Shown here in pieces: positions 34,078 to 43,173 of a stretch of 64,000 nt of DNA. The notes under the pieces are model-generated. The model searched no databases. It was not told the DNA's origin and saw only the letters and a program-made list of their open reading frames with translations. Both the position numbers and the translations under genes were made by a program. The stretch is taken from NCBI GenBank assembly GCA_012729635.1, contig JAAYCT010000005.1, forward strand, positions 1 through 64,000, written 5' to 3'. Position 1 is the stretch's first letter, and each line of letters begins with the position of its first letter. Source of the stretch: Clostridiaceae bacterium (lineage in GTDB: Bacteria; Bacillota; Clostridia; Saccharofermentanales; Saccharofermentanaceae).

Positions 34078-35577
34078 ATGAAGCGCGGCAGTGGCGTTCT
34101 TCTTCACATATCCTCGCTACCCGGGCCTTACGGTCTCGGCTGTTTCGGGGAGGAGGCGCTTACATTCGCGCACTCTCTGAAAAAGGCCGGAATGACCTAT
34201 TGGCAAGTTCTTCCCTTTTCGGTTCCCGGAAGCGGAAACTCCCCGTATATGAGTCTTTCCGCTTTTGCGGGGAACCCGATGCTGATCGATCCGGATTCGC
34301 TTTTTCGACAGGGGTTGATCACGGAAGAGGAGCGGGCCGGCTCAGAGATCCCGGGCGATCCTTATGTAGCGAATTTTAGCGATTGCAAGAAGAAGCGCTC
34401 TATTGTTCTTCGTAAAGCTTACTCTCGGATAACCGGGAGAATTCGGGAAGAAGTAGAGTCCTTTATTCGGGAGCAGGATTGGGTCGACGACCTTGCGCTG
34501 TTTCTACTGATTCGAAACCAAAATGACGGAAAGTATTGGTGGGAATGGACGGATGAAGATTTACGAAGACATGATTCATACTCACTGGCTGCCCATCGGG
34601 ATCGTTTCCGAAATGAATATCTGTACTATTGCTTCGTTCAATATCTTTTCTTTTCACAATGGAGTGATCTGAAAAAAGAGATCAACCGGCTCGGAATTCA
34701 AATCATCGGCGACATACCGATTTATGTTTCCCGCGACAGTGTCGATGTTTGGGCGCATCGAAAGCTTTTTCGAATCGACGACCGATTGGTTTTCCCCAAG
34801 GTTGCCGGTGTTCCGCCGGATTATTTCACGAGCAAGGGTCAGCTTTGGGGGAATCCTTTGTACGATTGGAAAAAACACGCCGACGAGGATTATCGATGGT
34901 GGCGCAGTCGGCTTTCCAATAATTTCGAGATCTACGATTTGTTGCGGATCGACCACTTTCGCGGGTTCAGTTCGTACTGGAGCGTATCCTCCGATCGGGA
35001 GGATGCGGTAATCGGAGAATGGGAGAGTGGGCCGGGGTTTTCTTTTTTTGACAGACTCCGACTGGATTTTCCCGAGCCGGCCATTTTTGCGGAAGATTTG
35101 GGCGAACCGACCGAGGATCTAACGGATTTTCTCGATAAAGTAGGATTCCCGGGAATGCGCGTTTTTCAGTTCGGTTTTGAAGGGGAGGCGGACAATAAAC
35201 ATCGTCCTCACGATTACCCCAAAGCTTGTGTAGCATACTCGGGCACTCACGATAACGATACGTTAATCGGGTGGTATCGGTCTCTGCCGGAGAAAAACGC
35301 GGAAGTGGTTCTGGATTATCTGGGGCTGAGTTTGTTCCCGTCCTCTGAAATTACCGAAGAAAATATTAGCAAGAGTTCGATCCGAGCAATAATCGGATCT
35401 CCCGCGGATTTGGTTATCTTCCCGTTCCAGGATCTTTTGCACATGAATTCGTCCCGTCGAATGAACATACCGGGAACAAGGAGCGGAAACTGGGCGGTCC
35501 GTTTTTCCCGCGAGGAACTGGATCGAATCGATGCGCGATGGATTTTTCGAATGAACCGGCTTTGCGGCAGAATTTAG
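34078..35577 (+). CDS. malQ: 4-alpha-glucanotransferase (amylomaltase)
   Basis: The 499-residue GH77 enzyme transfers glucan segments in maltodextrin and glycogen metabolism. The N-terminal signature RGSGVLLHISSLPGPYGLG, the nucleophile region LLRIDHFRGFSSYW (Asp about 300), the acid/base region IFAEDLGEPT (Glu about 340) and YSGTHDNDTLIGWY are all present. Length is normal. It starts 2 bp after the NYN stop with GAGG about 10 nt before the ATG, and glpK follows after 9 bp, so the three may share a transcript. Confidence 0.95.
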   Translation: MKRGSGVLLHISSLPGPYGLGCFGEEALTFAHSLKKAGMTYWQVLPFSVPGSGNSPYMSLSAFAGNPMLIDPDSLFRQGLITEEERAGSEIPGDPYVANFSDCKKKRSIVLRKAYSRITGRIREEVESFIREQDWVDDLALFLLIRNQNDGKYWWEWTDEDLRRHDSYSLAAHRDRFRNEYLYYCFVQYLFFSQWSDLKKEINRLGIQIIGDIPIYVSRDSVDVWAHRKLFRIDDRLVFPKVAGVPPDYFTSKGQLWGNPLYDWKKHADEDYRWWRSRLSNNFEIYDLLRIDHFRGFSSYWSVSSDREDAVIGEWESGPGFSFFDRLRLDFPEPAIFAEDLGEPTEDLTDFLDKVGFPGMRVFQFGFEGEADNKHRPHDYPKACVAYSGTHDNDTLIGWYRSLPEKNAEVVLDYLGLSLFPSSEITEENISKSSIRAIIGSPADLVIFPFQDLLHMNSSRRMNIPGTRSGNWAVRFSREELDRIDARWIFRMNRLCGRI

Positions 35578-35586
35578 GAGGATACG

Positions 35587-37101
35587 ATGAGCGGCTGTAT
35601 TCTTGCGATTGATCAGGGGACGACAAGCTCGAGATGCATGATTTTTGATCGTGACGGACGGGCGATCGGTACCGGGAATGCCGCATTTCGTCAGTTTTAT
35701 CCGAAGCCCGGATGGGTCGAGCATGATCCGGAGGAGATTTTCGCATCGGTTGTTTCATCCATCGGTCAGGCGTTCGAACGAAGCGGGTCAGCGGTTTCGT
35801 CCGTCGATGCAATCGGGATAACGAATCAGCGGGAAACCACTGTAATCTGGGATCGAGTGACGGGGGAACCGATTCATAAAGCGATCGTGTGGCAGTGTCG
35901 TCGAACCGCTCCGATTTGTGAGCAATGGAAGCAAAACGGATGGGAGAGTGAAGTACTTTCCCGAACGGGTCTTGTAATCGACGCATATTTTTCCGCAACC
36001 AAAATTCAATGGATTTTATCCGAGGTTCCCGGAGCCCGGAAGAAGGCTACGGAAGGGGACCTGCTATTCGGAACGATCGATTCATGGCTGGTATATAAAC
36101 TGACCGGCGGCAAATCGCATGTGACAGACTATTCGAATGCCTCACGAACGATGGTTTTTAACACCCGGACACTTTCCTGGGACGAGACGCTGTGTGAAAA
36201 GTTTGGAATTCCGAGCCGGATGCTTCCGAGCGCGCTTCCCTCCTGTTCACGGTTCGGTACGATTGCCGCCGGAATAAAGGGCTTGGAACGGCTGGTCGGC
36301 GTTCCCGTGACCGGGATTGCCGGAGATCAGCCCGCCGCGCTGTTCGGACAGATGTGTCTGAAAGAAGGAGATATTAAAAACACCTACGGAACCGGATGTT
36401 TTACTTTGATGAATACGGGTGAGAAACGGATTATCTCCTCCGGTGGACTATTGTCATCCGCTGCGTGGTCCTATCGGGGGAAGACGGTTTATGCGCTCGA
36501 GGGAAGTGTTTTTCATGCGGGATCGATCATTTCCTGGCTCAAAGATGAAATGAAGCTGATTTCTACGCCCGGGGAGTGCGATGATTTGGCCGAGAGCGTT
36601 GAAAACAGTGGCGGAGTATTCCTGGTTCCCGCTTTTTCGGGTCTCGGAGCACCCTATTGGGATATGTACGCCAGAGGCTGTCTGATTGGGCTGACGCGCG
36701 GAAGTAAAAGAGAGCATGTCGCTCGTGCGGCAATCGAATCGATAGCGTATCAGGTGTACGATCTGATTGAGTCCATGAAAAGAGAATCGGGTTACGAAAT
36801 CCGTTCGATCAAGGCAGACGGCGGAGTCAGCGTCAGCTCCCTGTTGATGCAGCTTCAGGCGGATTTGCTCGGCGTGCCGGTTGACCGGTCGCGTGAAAAG
36901 GAAACAACGGCGCAGGGCGCTGCTTTTCTGGCCGGACTCTCTGCCGGAATATGGAACGGGTTGGATGAAGTTGAGAAACTTAGAGAGAGCGATCGAATAT
37001 TTTTGCCCAAGGAAGATCCTTCATTCGGAGAAAGCCGGATTAAGCTTTGGAGGAAAGCAGTCGAGAGGTCTTCCCGTTGGGAGGAGCCGCCGGAAGTCTA
37101 G
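35587..37101 (+). CDS. glpK: Glycerol kinase
   Basis: The 504-residue FGGY kinase phosphorylates glycerol to glycerol-3-phosphate. The N-terminal phosphate loop DQGTTSSR (8-15), NQRETTVIWDR, GTIDSWLVYKLTGGK and the C-terminal GLGAPYWDMYARG and KADGGVSVSSLLMQLQADLL mark GlpK. AGGAGGA lies 6 nt before the ATG. No glpF or glpD is near. Its stop overlaps the convergent DUF3267 stop by 4 bases (CTAG). Confidence 0.95.
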   Translation: MSGCILAIDQGTTSSRCMIFDRDGRAIGTGNAAFRQFYPKPGWVEHDPEEIFASVVSSIGQAFERSGSAVSSVDAIGITNQRETTVIWDRVTGEPIHKAIVWQCRRTAPICEQWKQNGWESEVLSRTGLVIDAYFSATKIQWILSEVPGARKKATEGDLLFGTIDSWLVYKLTGGKSHVTDYSNASRTMVFNTRTLSWDETLCEKFGIPSRMLPSALPSCSRFGTIAAGIKGLERLVGVPVTGIAGDQPAALFGQMCLKEGDIKNTYGTGCFTLMNTGEKRIISSGGLLSSAAWSYRGKTVYALEGSVFHAGSIISWLKDEMKLISTPGECDDLAESVENSGGVFLVPAFSGLGAPYWDMYARGCLIGLTRGSKREHVARAAIESIAYQVYDLIESMKRESGYEIRSIKADGGVSVSSLLMQLQADLLGVPVDRSREKETTAQGAAFLAGLSAGIWNGLDEVEKLRESDRIFLPKEDPSFGESRIKLWRKAVERSSRWEEPPEV

Positions 37102-37715
37102 TTCTGAATCCTCATGGAGTTCTTTTTGGGAATATAGACCGAATAGGAAGTACTGTCCGGCTCATCCAGAATAAATGTGCCTCTGACGCGATGACGCAGG
37201 GTAAGAATGAGTGCGACAAAATCCCCTCCGGAAGAAAAAATGATAATCAGCGTAATCAGAAATGAAAACGGACTTCCCCATACAACCGAAAGAATGGATA
37301 TGGGAAGCGACAAAAATAGAGCCGGAGCGATCATTGCGAATTGAAAAGCACGAATCGGGATGGCCTCGGTGCAATGTGCGTAAGGTGTCAGCAAACGAAA
37401 CCGGAAGAGGATTCCCCGCCATTTTTTTATACAAAAGGGTACGAAAATAATCGCGTGAATTACTTCGTGTGCCGTAACCAATGTGAATAAAACCAAGAAA
37501 AACATGATAAAGAAAAACGGGATAAAGTAGGCCGACTCCGAAAGCGATGAAAAGAAAGTAAAATGTGAAATTCGCGGATACGCATAGGCATAGACAGCGA
37601 TATAGACGACCGCAAAAGGAAGGGACACAATAAAGGCGAGCAGATTCACGCGTAGCGCACCGATCGTATGGCGGGCAAACGTGTATTTTTTTTGTGAAAA
37701 TGCTTCCGTAACCAT
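37098..37715 (-). CDS. DUF3267 membrane protein with HExxH motif
   Basis: The 205-residue protein has about five hydrophobic helices and the zincin-like motif HEVIH (about residues 88-92), within TLVTAHEVIHAIIFVPF. This is the DUF3267 family, putative membrane metallopeptidases with no proven substrate. AAAGGAGGAA precedes the ATG. It is divergent from the PadR-HAAS-DUF4097 operon across about 115 bp with a nearly shared promoter region. Confidence 0.85.
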   Translation of the reverse strand: MVTEAFSQKKYTFARHTIGALRVNLLAFIVSLPFAVVYIAVYAYAYPRISHFTFFSSLSESAYFIPFFFIMFFLVLFTLVTAHEVIHAIIFVPFCIKKWRGILFRFRLLTPYAHCTEAIPIRAFQFAMIAPALFLSLPISILSVVWGSPFSFLITLIIIFSSGGDFVALILTLRHRVRGTFILDEPDSTSYSVYIPKKNSMRIQN

Positions 37716-37734
37716 GTTTTTCCTCCTTTTTATG

Positions 37735-37763
37735 ATTATAGCGGAAAATTTTTTTCACAAGTA
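37735..37763 (-). promoter_or_regulatory. Candidate promoter of the DUF3267 gene
   Basis: On the minus strand TATAAT (740-735) has TACTTG 17 bp upstream. The -35 is weak. It lies two bases from the -35 of the divergent padR promoter. Confidence 0.4.
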
Positions 37764-37765
37764 CC

Positions 37766-37794
37766 TTGACAGACATAGTATAACGAATTAGAAT
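37766..37794 (+). promoter_or_regulatory. Promoter of the padR-HAAS-DUF4097 operon
   Basis: A consensus TTGACA (37766-37771) and TAGAAT (37789-37794) are 17 bp apart, about 40 bp before the start. This is one of the best promoters in the window. Confidence 0.72.
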
Positions 37795-37833
37795 CTACAT
37801 CAAGAAACAATTTACTCGGAAGGAGGATATACT

Positions 37834-38169
37834 ATGTCAATTACTTCTGACCTACTGCGCGGGCATACCGATACGATTATCCTGAAGCAGCTTCTGAAAA
37901 GCGATAGTTACGGATACGAGATCAATAAGTCGATACAGGAGAGAACGCGCGGTCGATACGAATTGAAGGAAGCAACCTTATATTCAGCATTCAGAAGACT
38001 TGAGGAAACCGGCTTGATATCATCGTATTGGGGGGATGAGACGACCGGAGCGAGGAGACGATACTATACGATTACCGGGTCCGGGAAAAAAATGTATGCA
38101 AAAAATCTGGACGATTGGAACGAAGCGAAGGAAATTATTGACGAGTTGATCAAGGAGGAAGGAAAATGA
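37834..38169 (+). CDS. PadR family transcriptional regulator
   Basis: The 111-residue winged-helix protein has the PadR core: LLRGHTDTIILKQLLKSDSYGYEINKSI, EATLYSAFRRLEETGLISSYW and GARRRYYTITGSGKKM. AAGGAGGA lies 7 nt before the ATG. It overlaps the HAAS gene by 4 bases. In this common cassette PadR represses its own operon, so the divergent promoter region is its likely target. Confidence 0.93.
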   Translation: MSITSDLLRGHTDTIILKQLLKSDSYGYEINKSIQERTRGRYELKEATLYSAFRRLEETGLISSYWGDETTGARRRYYTITGSGKKMYAKNLDDWNEAKEIIDELIKEEGK

Positions 38170-38831
38170 ACGAGAGGATTCGCGCCCATATTGAGGGATT
38201 ATTTGAAAATGCCCCGAAGAGTAACAAGTTCACGGAATTGAAAGAGGAACTGCTGTCAAACTGCAATTGCAAGTATGACGATCTGGTCGCCGGGGGAACG
38301 CCTCCGGACGATGCATATAAGCAAGTAATTGCGGGAATCGGTGACGTGTCGGAGTTAATCTCTCAGCTTCAAACCGGTCAGTCCGCGGATGCAGAGTTGA
38401 TAGAGAAGGGAAGAGTCCGAAGTGCTTTGCTCGTTTCGGTTTCGGTCGGTCTGTTTATTCTTTCACCTGCCGTTTATATGTTTATTTCGTACTTACTGCA
38501 TCGGGATGAATTTGCCATTCTTGCGATGTTCGGCTGTATTGCGGCGGGTGTCGGACTTTTAATTTACAATTCGATGACCAAGGTTCGCTATCAAAAGACG
38601 GACGATACGATGATCGAAGAATTCAGGGAGTGGAAGGTACAAAACGAGCAGTCGAAGAATTTTCGGGGGTTGATTTCCTCTGTTCTGTGGCCGCTGATTT
38701 TGATTACCTATTTCCTTATCAGTTTTTTTTCCGGCGCATGGCATATTACATGGGTTTTGTTTATTGTCGGAGTTTTGATTGAAGGAATTATCGGGATTAT
38801 CTTCGAACTGAGAAAGGGTAAGGATAAATGA
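38166..38831 (+). CDS. HAAS/DUF1700-type membrane protein
   Basis: The 221-residue protein has an N-terminal HAAS-like helical domain (about 1-75, with ELKEELLSNCNCKYDDLVAGGTPPDDAYKQVIAGIGD) and four TM helices in two pairs (about 85-130 and 170-215). HAAS proteins are coded with PadR regulators and DUF4097 proteins and are thought to act in envelope sensing. It overlaps both neighbours by 4 bases. Confidence 0.85.
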   Translation: MNERIRAHIEGLFENAPKSNKFTELKEELLSNCNCKYDDLVAGGTPPDDAYKQVIAGIGDVSELISQLQTGQSADAELIEKGRVRSALLVSVSVGLFILSPAVYMFISYLLHRDEFAILAMFGCIAAGVGLLIYNSMTKVRYQKTDDTMIEEFREWKVQNEQSKNFRGLISSVLWPLILITYFLISFFSGAWHITWVLFIVGVLIEGIIGIIFELRKGKDK

Positions 38832-39805
38832 AGACGCTACGAATTATATCGCTAATATTGATGTCTCTTATGGCGATGGTTTTGATCGGAACGTTGGTGT
38901 TTGCGCTGACGGGAAATTTATCAGAACTGTCCTTTGTGAATGACTTTCGCTTTTCGATCGGAGGAAAGCATGAGCTGATATCGGATGAGTCGATAGATTC
39001 CGACGGGATTTCTCTGATCGATATGGATCTGAGTTCCGCTGATGTTGAGCTTTTCTTGTCGGATGACTCACAATTTCATGTTGTCTATTACGGACCGACC
39101 GAAGAAAAGAGTGATCCGGATATCACGGCGCATACCGATACGGACAGCCTCATTATCAAACAAAGAAATCGGGTCGTTCCGTTTCGGTTGAATACAAACC
39201 GTCTGGTGAAAGTGTATGTTCCTTCCGACTTTAGCGGATCTTTCGAGCTTCGATGCGCGTCCGGAGATTTGCGGATTAAGGATGATTTGCAATTCGAATT
39301 GTTCTTGTATAAGGTTGCTTCCGGAGATTTATATGCGGAAAATCTTCATACCGAAGAAACGGAGATCAATACGACCTCCGGAGACATATCTGTCGCAAAG
39401 CTTGAGACGGATGAGTATGTATTGAAAACCTCTTCCGGTGATATTAGAATCGAGAATATCCGCGGATCCGGATCGATATCCGTTATCTCGGGCGATGTTC
39501 GCATCGACGAGTATTCCGGCAGTGGTTCCATCAGTGCATCATCGGGAAGGATTAGTGTTCAGACGACAGAAATCACGGGAGATTTGGACATAAAAGTAGT
39601 TTCGGGAGACGTGGAGGTGTGTTTTGCCGAAGATCAGGCGCTGATTCTGGATGCGTCGGTTACAAGCGGAGATATTGATACAAGATTATCCCTGGACAAT
39701 GCAAAAATGGCCAAACGCTCTCTTTCCGGAACCATCGGGGACAGCCCGATGCACAAACTCACAATTCGGACGACATCCGGAGATATTCGTATCGATTGCA
39801 AATAG
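38828..39805 (+). CDS. DUF4097 beta-strand repeat protein
   Basis: The 325-residue protein starts with a signal anchor or TM helix (about 4-30). The rest is DUF4097, a beta-helix-like array with about ten SGD-type turns (ASGDLRIK, ASGDLYAE, TSGDISVA, SSGDIRIE, ISGDVRID, VSGDVEVC, TSGDIRID). Such proteins lie outside the membrane or at the wall. It closes the PadR cassette; a composite terminator follows at 39822. Confidence 0.9.
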   Translation: MKTLRIISLILMSLMAMVLIGTLVFALTGNLSELSFVNDFRFSIGGKHELISDESIDSDGISLIDMDLSSADVELFLSDDSQFHVVYYGPTEEKSDPDITAHTDTDSLIIKQRNRVVPFRLNTNRLVKVYVPSDFSGSFELRCASGDLRIKDDLQFELFLYKVASGDLYAENLHTEETEINTTSGDISVAKLETDEYVLKTSSGDIRIENIRGSGSISVISGDVRIDEYSGSGSISASSGRISVQTTEITGDLDIKVVSGDVEVCFAEDQALILDASVTSGDIDTRLSLDNAKMAKRSLSGTIGDSPMHKLTIRTTSGDIRIDCK

Positions 39806-39821
39806 AAACCTTACAGAAAAA

Positions 39822-39899
39822 CCGCTCCCGACCTGTTTTTCGTTTCTTGCTCGGCGTGTCGCATGAGCAAGATGAAGATCAGGTTCGGGGCGGCTTTTT
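39822..39899 (+). terminator. Composite terminator after the DUF4097 gene
   Basis: An outer stem pairs 39822-39835 with 39880-39893 (two single-base bulges). Inside it lies a 7-bp hairpin CTTGCTC/GAGCAAG (39846-39852 with 39865-39871). TTTTT (39895-39899) follows. It lies between two convergent genes. Confidence 0.55.
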
Positions 39900-39913
39900 A
39901 CGTAAGCCGACAA

Positions 39914-41197
39914 TCAGTTTTGATCCTTCGGAAAGAATCGGGAGGCAATCGGCATGACCAGTTTTACTTTTCGCAAAGCCTTAGAGACCGGAATGTGAAG
40001 AGGGACCGGTCTTTGCGACTCGCGGTAAAGTCTCTTGCGATCAATCGTTGCTGAATAGGCATTAAGCACCCGTTCCGCGAAAATCGTAGCGGAGTATTCC
40101 TGAACGGATTTTTGTGCGTTGGCTGAAAAAAGACGGAGCGTATCGGTGTTTCCGATCAGGCTTTCCAATATTTCGGGGAGCTCCTTCTCATCGCGGAAAA
40201 GGCGGGCATTACTGCCGTCCATCAGGAGACTGCTGACGCTTTCGTCGATTCGCGCAACGACGGGGAGACCCGATGCCATCGCTTCATAATAGGTCAGGCC
40301 CTGGGTTTCGGTTACGGAGCAGGAGACAAAGATGTCCCCGAGCCGATAGTACTTCGCGATCTCGTTGTACGGGGCGGAACCGGCAAAAATAACCTTGTCG
40401 GAAACGCGATATTTCTCCGCGCATTCTTTCAGTGCCGTAAGGGCGGGACCGGTGCCGACGATCAGCATCCGTACATCCCCGTTTGCGGCGGATATTGTCG
40501 GCATTGCCCGGATGATCATATCAATGCTTTTTTCCTTTGCCACGCGCCCCAGACAGAGAATTACTTTGTGATTCGGATGAATCCCCAAGCTTTTTTTCAG
40601 CTCGAGAATTTCTTCTTCGGAGTACCTTGACGCCCGAAACGGTTCCAAGTCAATGCCGGTCGGAATCACAAAAATCGGTCGGTCTACTCCGTATGAAACC
40701 AAGGATTTTTCAACTTTTGCGGTCGGAACAATCACCGAGTCCGCCAGATTACAAAAAAAACGGCTGAACGCTTTTGCCATTCGGGGCGTCGCCAGATATC
40801 CCCTGGCAATATAATGTGTGTAATCTTCGAGCATGGTGTGATACGTATGAATGATGGGAAGCCGAAGATAATGACCAGCGTTCATTCCGACAAACCCCAT
40901 GAAAAACTCGGTCTGTGTGTGAATAATATCGATCTTGAGTTTTCTCATTAATCGAATCAGCTTTGTGGAAAAGGGTGCCGCTGCCCGATGTGGCTTTATG
41001 AAAAAAATCGGTATGCTGGGGAAACGGTATATCGTCGGGTCTTTCTTTAATCTCGAAAGCATTTGATGCGGCTCCGAGACCGTAAAAATATACACGTTGT
41101 GCCCGAATTCGCGAAGTGACTCGGACAGAGTGTATATCGATGACGTAACCCCGTTGATATCCGGGAAATAGGTATCCGTTATCACCGCGATGTTCAT
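39914..41197 (-). CDS. GT4 family glycosyltransferase
   Basis: The 427-residue GT-B protein has the N-terminal MNIAVITDTYFPDINGVTSSI and the C-terminal donor site VTETQGLTYYEAMASGLPVVAR with the EX7E pattern. The N-terminal motif is typical of diacylglycerol glucosyltransferases and mannosyltransferases that make glycolipids for membrane or lipoteichoic acid. The ATG at 41197 follows GGAGTC at 8 nt and begins exactly at the conserved MNIAVITDT, so upstream in-frame starts are rejected. Acceptor and sugar cannot be fixed from sequence. Confidence 0.9.
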   Translation of the reverse strand: MNIAVITDTYFPDINGVTSSIYTLSESLREFGHNVYIFTVSEPHQMLSRLKKDPTIYRFPSIPIFFIKPHRAAAPFSTKLIRLMRKLKIDIIHTQTEFFMGFVGMNAGHYLRLPIIHTYHTMLEDYTHYIARGYLATPRMAKAFSRFFCNLADSVIVPTAKVEKSLVSYGVDRPIFVIPTGIDLEPFRASRYSEEEILELKKSLGIHPNHKVILCLGRVAKEKSIDMIIRAMPTISAANGDVRMLIVGTGPALTALKECAEKYRVSDKVIFAGSAPYNEIAKYYRLGDIFVSCSVTETQGLTYYEAMASGLPVVARIDESVSSLLMDGSNARLFRDEKELPEILESLIGNTDTLRLFSANAQKSVQEYSATIFAERVLNAYSATIDRKRLYRESQRPVPLHIPVSKALRKVKLVMPIASRFFPKDQN

Positions 41198-41285
41198 CCG
41201 GAAAGACTCCTTACAAAGTATTGCCATCCCAGTATAATACGAAAAGGAAAAAAAGTCGCGAACCGTCGGCTTTGCCGTCACCCAA

Positions 41286-41909
41286 TCAAGAATTCTTCAG
41301 AAAAAAAACGGCCAGTTGTGTCCGACTCTTCAGGGTTAGCTTATCAAGCATCACGCTGATTGAGTTTCGAACCGTTCCCTCACCGATGAAAAGCTTTTCG
41401 GATATTTCCCGGTTGCTCATTCCTTCACCTAAAAGCCGGAGAATATCGAGTTCTTTTTCGGTCAGACCGGAGAACGAATCGGAAGCGGGCTCCGGTGGGG
41501 AGGAGGTCATCAGCGGAAGCTTGGAAACAATTTCTTCTCCGAAAACGCTTTGGCCGGTCATGACCGCTTTTAGAGCGGGTGCGATGGATTCGAAGTCTTG
41601 TTTCAACAAGTACCCGCGAGCGCCCATACGGAGGGCGTGGATAATATATTCATCGTCCGAAAAGGTGGTCAGAAAAAGAATTCTGGCGTCCGGGAATTCG
41701 CCGATAACCGCCTCTGCCGCCGCAAGTCCGGATACGTTTTTCATTCGGATATCAAGAAGAAGGATGTCGGGACGGTGCGCGCGATAAAGCGTCAAAGCTT
41801 CGGTTCCGTCCTGTCCGACGGCCGTGACGGTAATATCAGGATCCGATTCGAGGATGGTTCGTAATGCGGATGCAACGAGCGGATCGTCGTCAATAATAAT
41901 GATTCTCAT
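41286..41909 (-). CDS. NarL/LuxR-type response regulator
   Basis: The 207-residue protein has a receiver domain with the acidic pocket IIDDDP and phosphoacceptor Asp53 (LLLDIRM), the conserved Thr and Lys in FLTTFSD and YLLKQD, and a C-terminal LuxR HTH (LTEKELDILRLLGEGMSNREISEKLFIGEGTVRNSISVMLDKL). It overlaps the histidine kinase by 4 bases. The divergent ABC operon is the expected target. Confidence 0.95.
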   Translation of the reverse strand: MRIIIIDDDPLVASALRTILESDPDITVTAVGQDGTEALTLYRAHRPDILLLDIRMKNVSGLAAAEAVIGEFPDARILFLTTFSDDEYIIHALRMGARGYLLKQDFESIAPALKAVMTGQSVFGEEIVSKLPLMTSSPPEPASDSFSGLTEKELDILRLLGEGMSNREISEKLFIGEGTVRNSISVMLDKLTLKSRTQLAVFFLKNS

Positions 41910-42985
41910 GCTTGCTCCTTCGGTACGGACAGGAAAACTTCAAAACCGTTCTGTTTTCGAAAAACGACGTTTCCCTTTATCATTTCCACTCTCTTTTCGA
42001 TTCCGATGAGCCCCATACCCCGGCTCTTTTCCAATTCCCCAACGCTCCCATTGGTGACATTTCCGTTGTCCCGAACGGATAATTGAAAAAGAGCGGGGTG
42101 CTCCCGGATCGAAACAGTGACCTCCGTTGCGTCGGAATGATGTGCAATATTGGAAAGACTTTCCTTAATAACGGCGATAAATGTATTGCGGATCAATCGG
42201 TCGGGAGTCGTATCCAAGTTGTAGAGAAGCTTCACGGGACAGAAAGAGAAAGTCCGGACAATCGAGCGAACCGATGAATACAGGTCTTCAGATTCCTCAT
42301 GAAGGTCATGAATGCTTGAGCGAATCTGATTCATGCCATCGGTAAGAGAGTCTTTTAAATCGGAGAGCGGTTGCTTCATTTTCTCGTCGGTACAGGTTGT
42401 GATGAGAGCTCCGGTTTGAAGCAAGGTGCTGGTCAGGACGTGTCCGATACTGTCATGAAGTTCGCGGGCGATGCGGTTGCGCTCCTCTAAGGTTGCGGCG
42501 TGTACCTCAAAGTCCTTGCGTTCCAAAAGCTCGTGATTGGCCTGTTCCAAAGCGAGCTGCTTCTCGGCATTCAAATCACGTAAAGCATTATTGTCCCGGA
42601 TCCTTTTATCTGCGGCCGAGGTGGCAATACTGAGATATAAAGACAAGAGAAAGAGAGCCGGCATTCCGATGGCCCATGTCGGAGACGGTGAAAAATGAAC
42701 GATAAACGGAATCAAAGCAAGAGATGAAAACCATCGGAAACGCACCTCAAACAAACCGTAAGCGATAAGAGGCAAACAAAAAAATGCGTCGGGAAGAAAG
42801 ATACTGACAATCACGAACAGGATAAGAAGGATCAGAGAGGCCCGCTCCGATTCAAGATAATAGTCGATTGCGGCAAAGGTTACCGCCACAAGGATATAGA
42901 CCGGCGAATACTCGTCCGAATGATTCATCATCAAAAGTATGGTGCAGAATAATAAAAGAAGCAGACGGTCAATCAGTTTGTTCAT
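41906..42985 (-). CDS. Sensor histidine kinase, HisKA_3 (NarL/DesK) type
   Basis: The 359-residue kinase has about five or six hydrophobic helices in residues 5-120 with little extracytoplasmic sequence, so it probably senses a signal in the membrane. A coiled coil leads to the H-box RELHDSIGHVLTSTLLQTGALI with phosphoacceptor His177. The C-terminal HATPase domain has SLSNIAHHSDATEV (N box) and GMGLIGIEKRVE (G box). GAGGTG is upstream of the ATG. The architecture resembles LiaS/VraS/DesK kinases for envelope or antibiotic stress. Confidence 0.93.
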   Translation of the reverse strand: MNKLIDRLLLLLFCTILLMMNHSDEYSPVYILVAVTFAAIDYYLESERASLILLILFVIVSIFLPDAFFCLPLIAYGLFEVRFRWFSSLALIPFIVHFSPSPTWAIGMPALFLLSLYLSIATSAADKRIRDNNALRDLNAEKQLALEQANHELLERKDFEVHAATLEERNRIARELHDSIGHVLTSTLLQTGALITTCTDEKMKQPLSDLKDSLTDGMNQIRSSIHDLHEESEDLYSSVRSIVRTFSFCPVKLLYNLDTTPDRLIRNTFIAVIKESLSNIAHHSDATEVTVSIREHPALFQLSVRDNGNVTNGSVGELEKSRGMGLIGIEKRVEMIKGNVVFRKQNGFEVFLSVPKEQA

Positions 42986-43056
42986 CTTCGCGAAAGCACC
43001 TCAGGGAAACAATTAACATAGCTCGTTATTATTTTATCACGCGATCGTTAAAAAAA

Positions 43057-43121
43057 TGACATTTGTCACGGGTATAAACGGACGGATGTCACTTCTGCCG
43101 AAAATTAAGATCTTCTATAAT
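43057..43121 (+). promoter_or_regulatory. Candidate response-regulator sites and promoter of the ABC operon
   Basis: TGTCAC occurs twice as a direct repeat (43064-43069, 43087-43092; 23-bp period). The first copy is part of an inverted repeat TGACA-TT-TGTCA (43057-43068). A consensus TATAAT (43116-43121) follows with only a poor -35 (TTCTGC, 43093-43098) immediately next to the second repeat. A weak -35 with adjacent repeats is what an activator-dependent promoter looks like. Confidence 0.45.
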
Positions 43122-43173
43122 GTCGTCAAGATGAACGATAAAGGCGGGATGAGGGCTCGCCGAAGGAGGAAAA

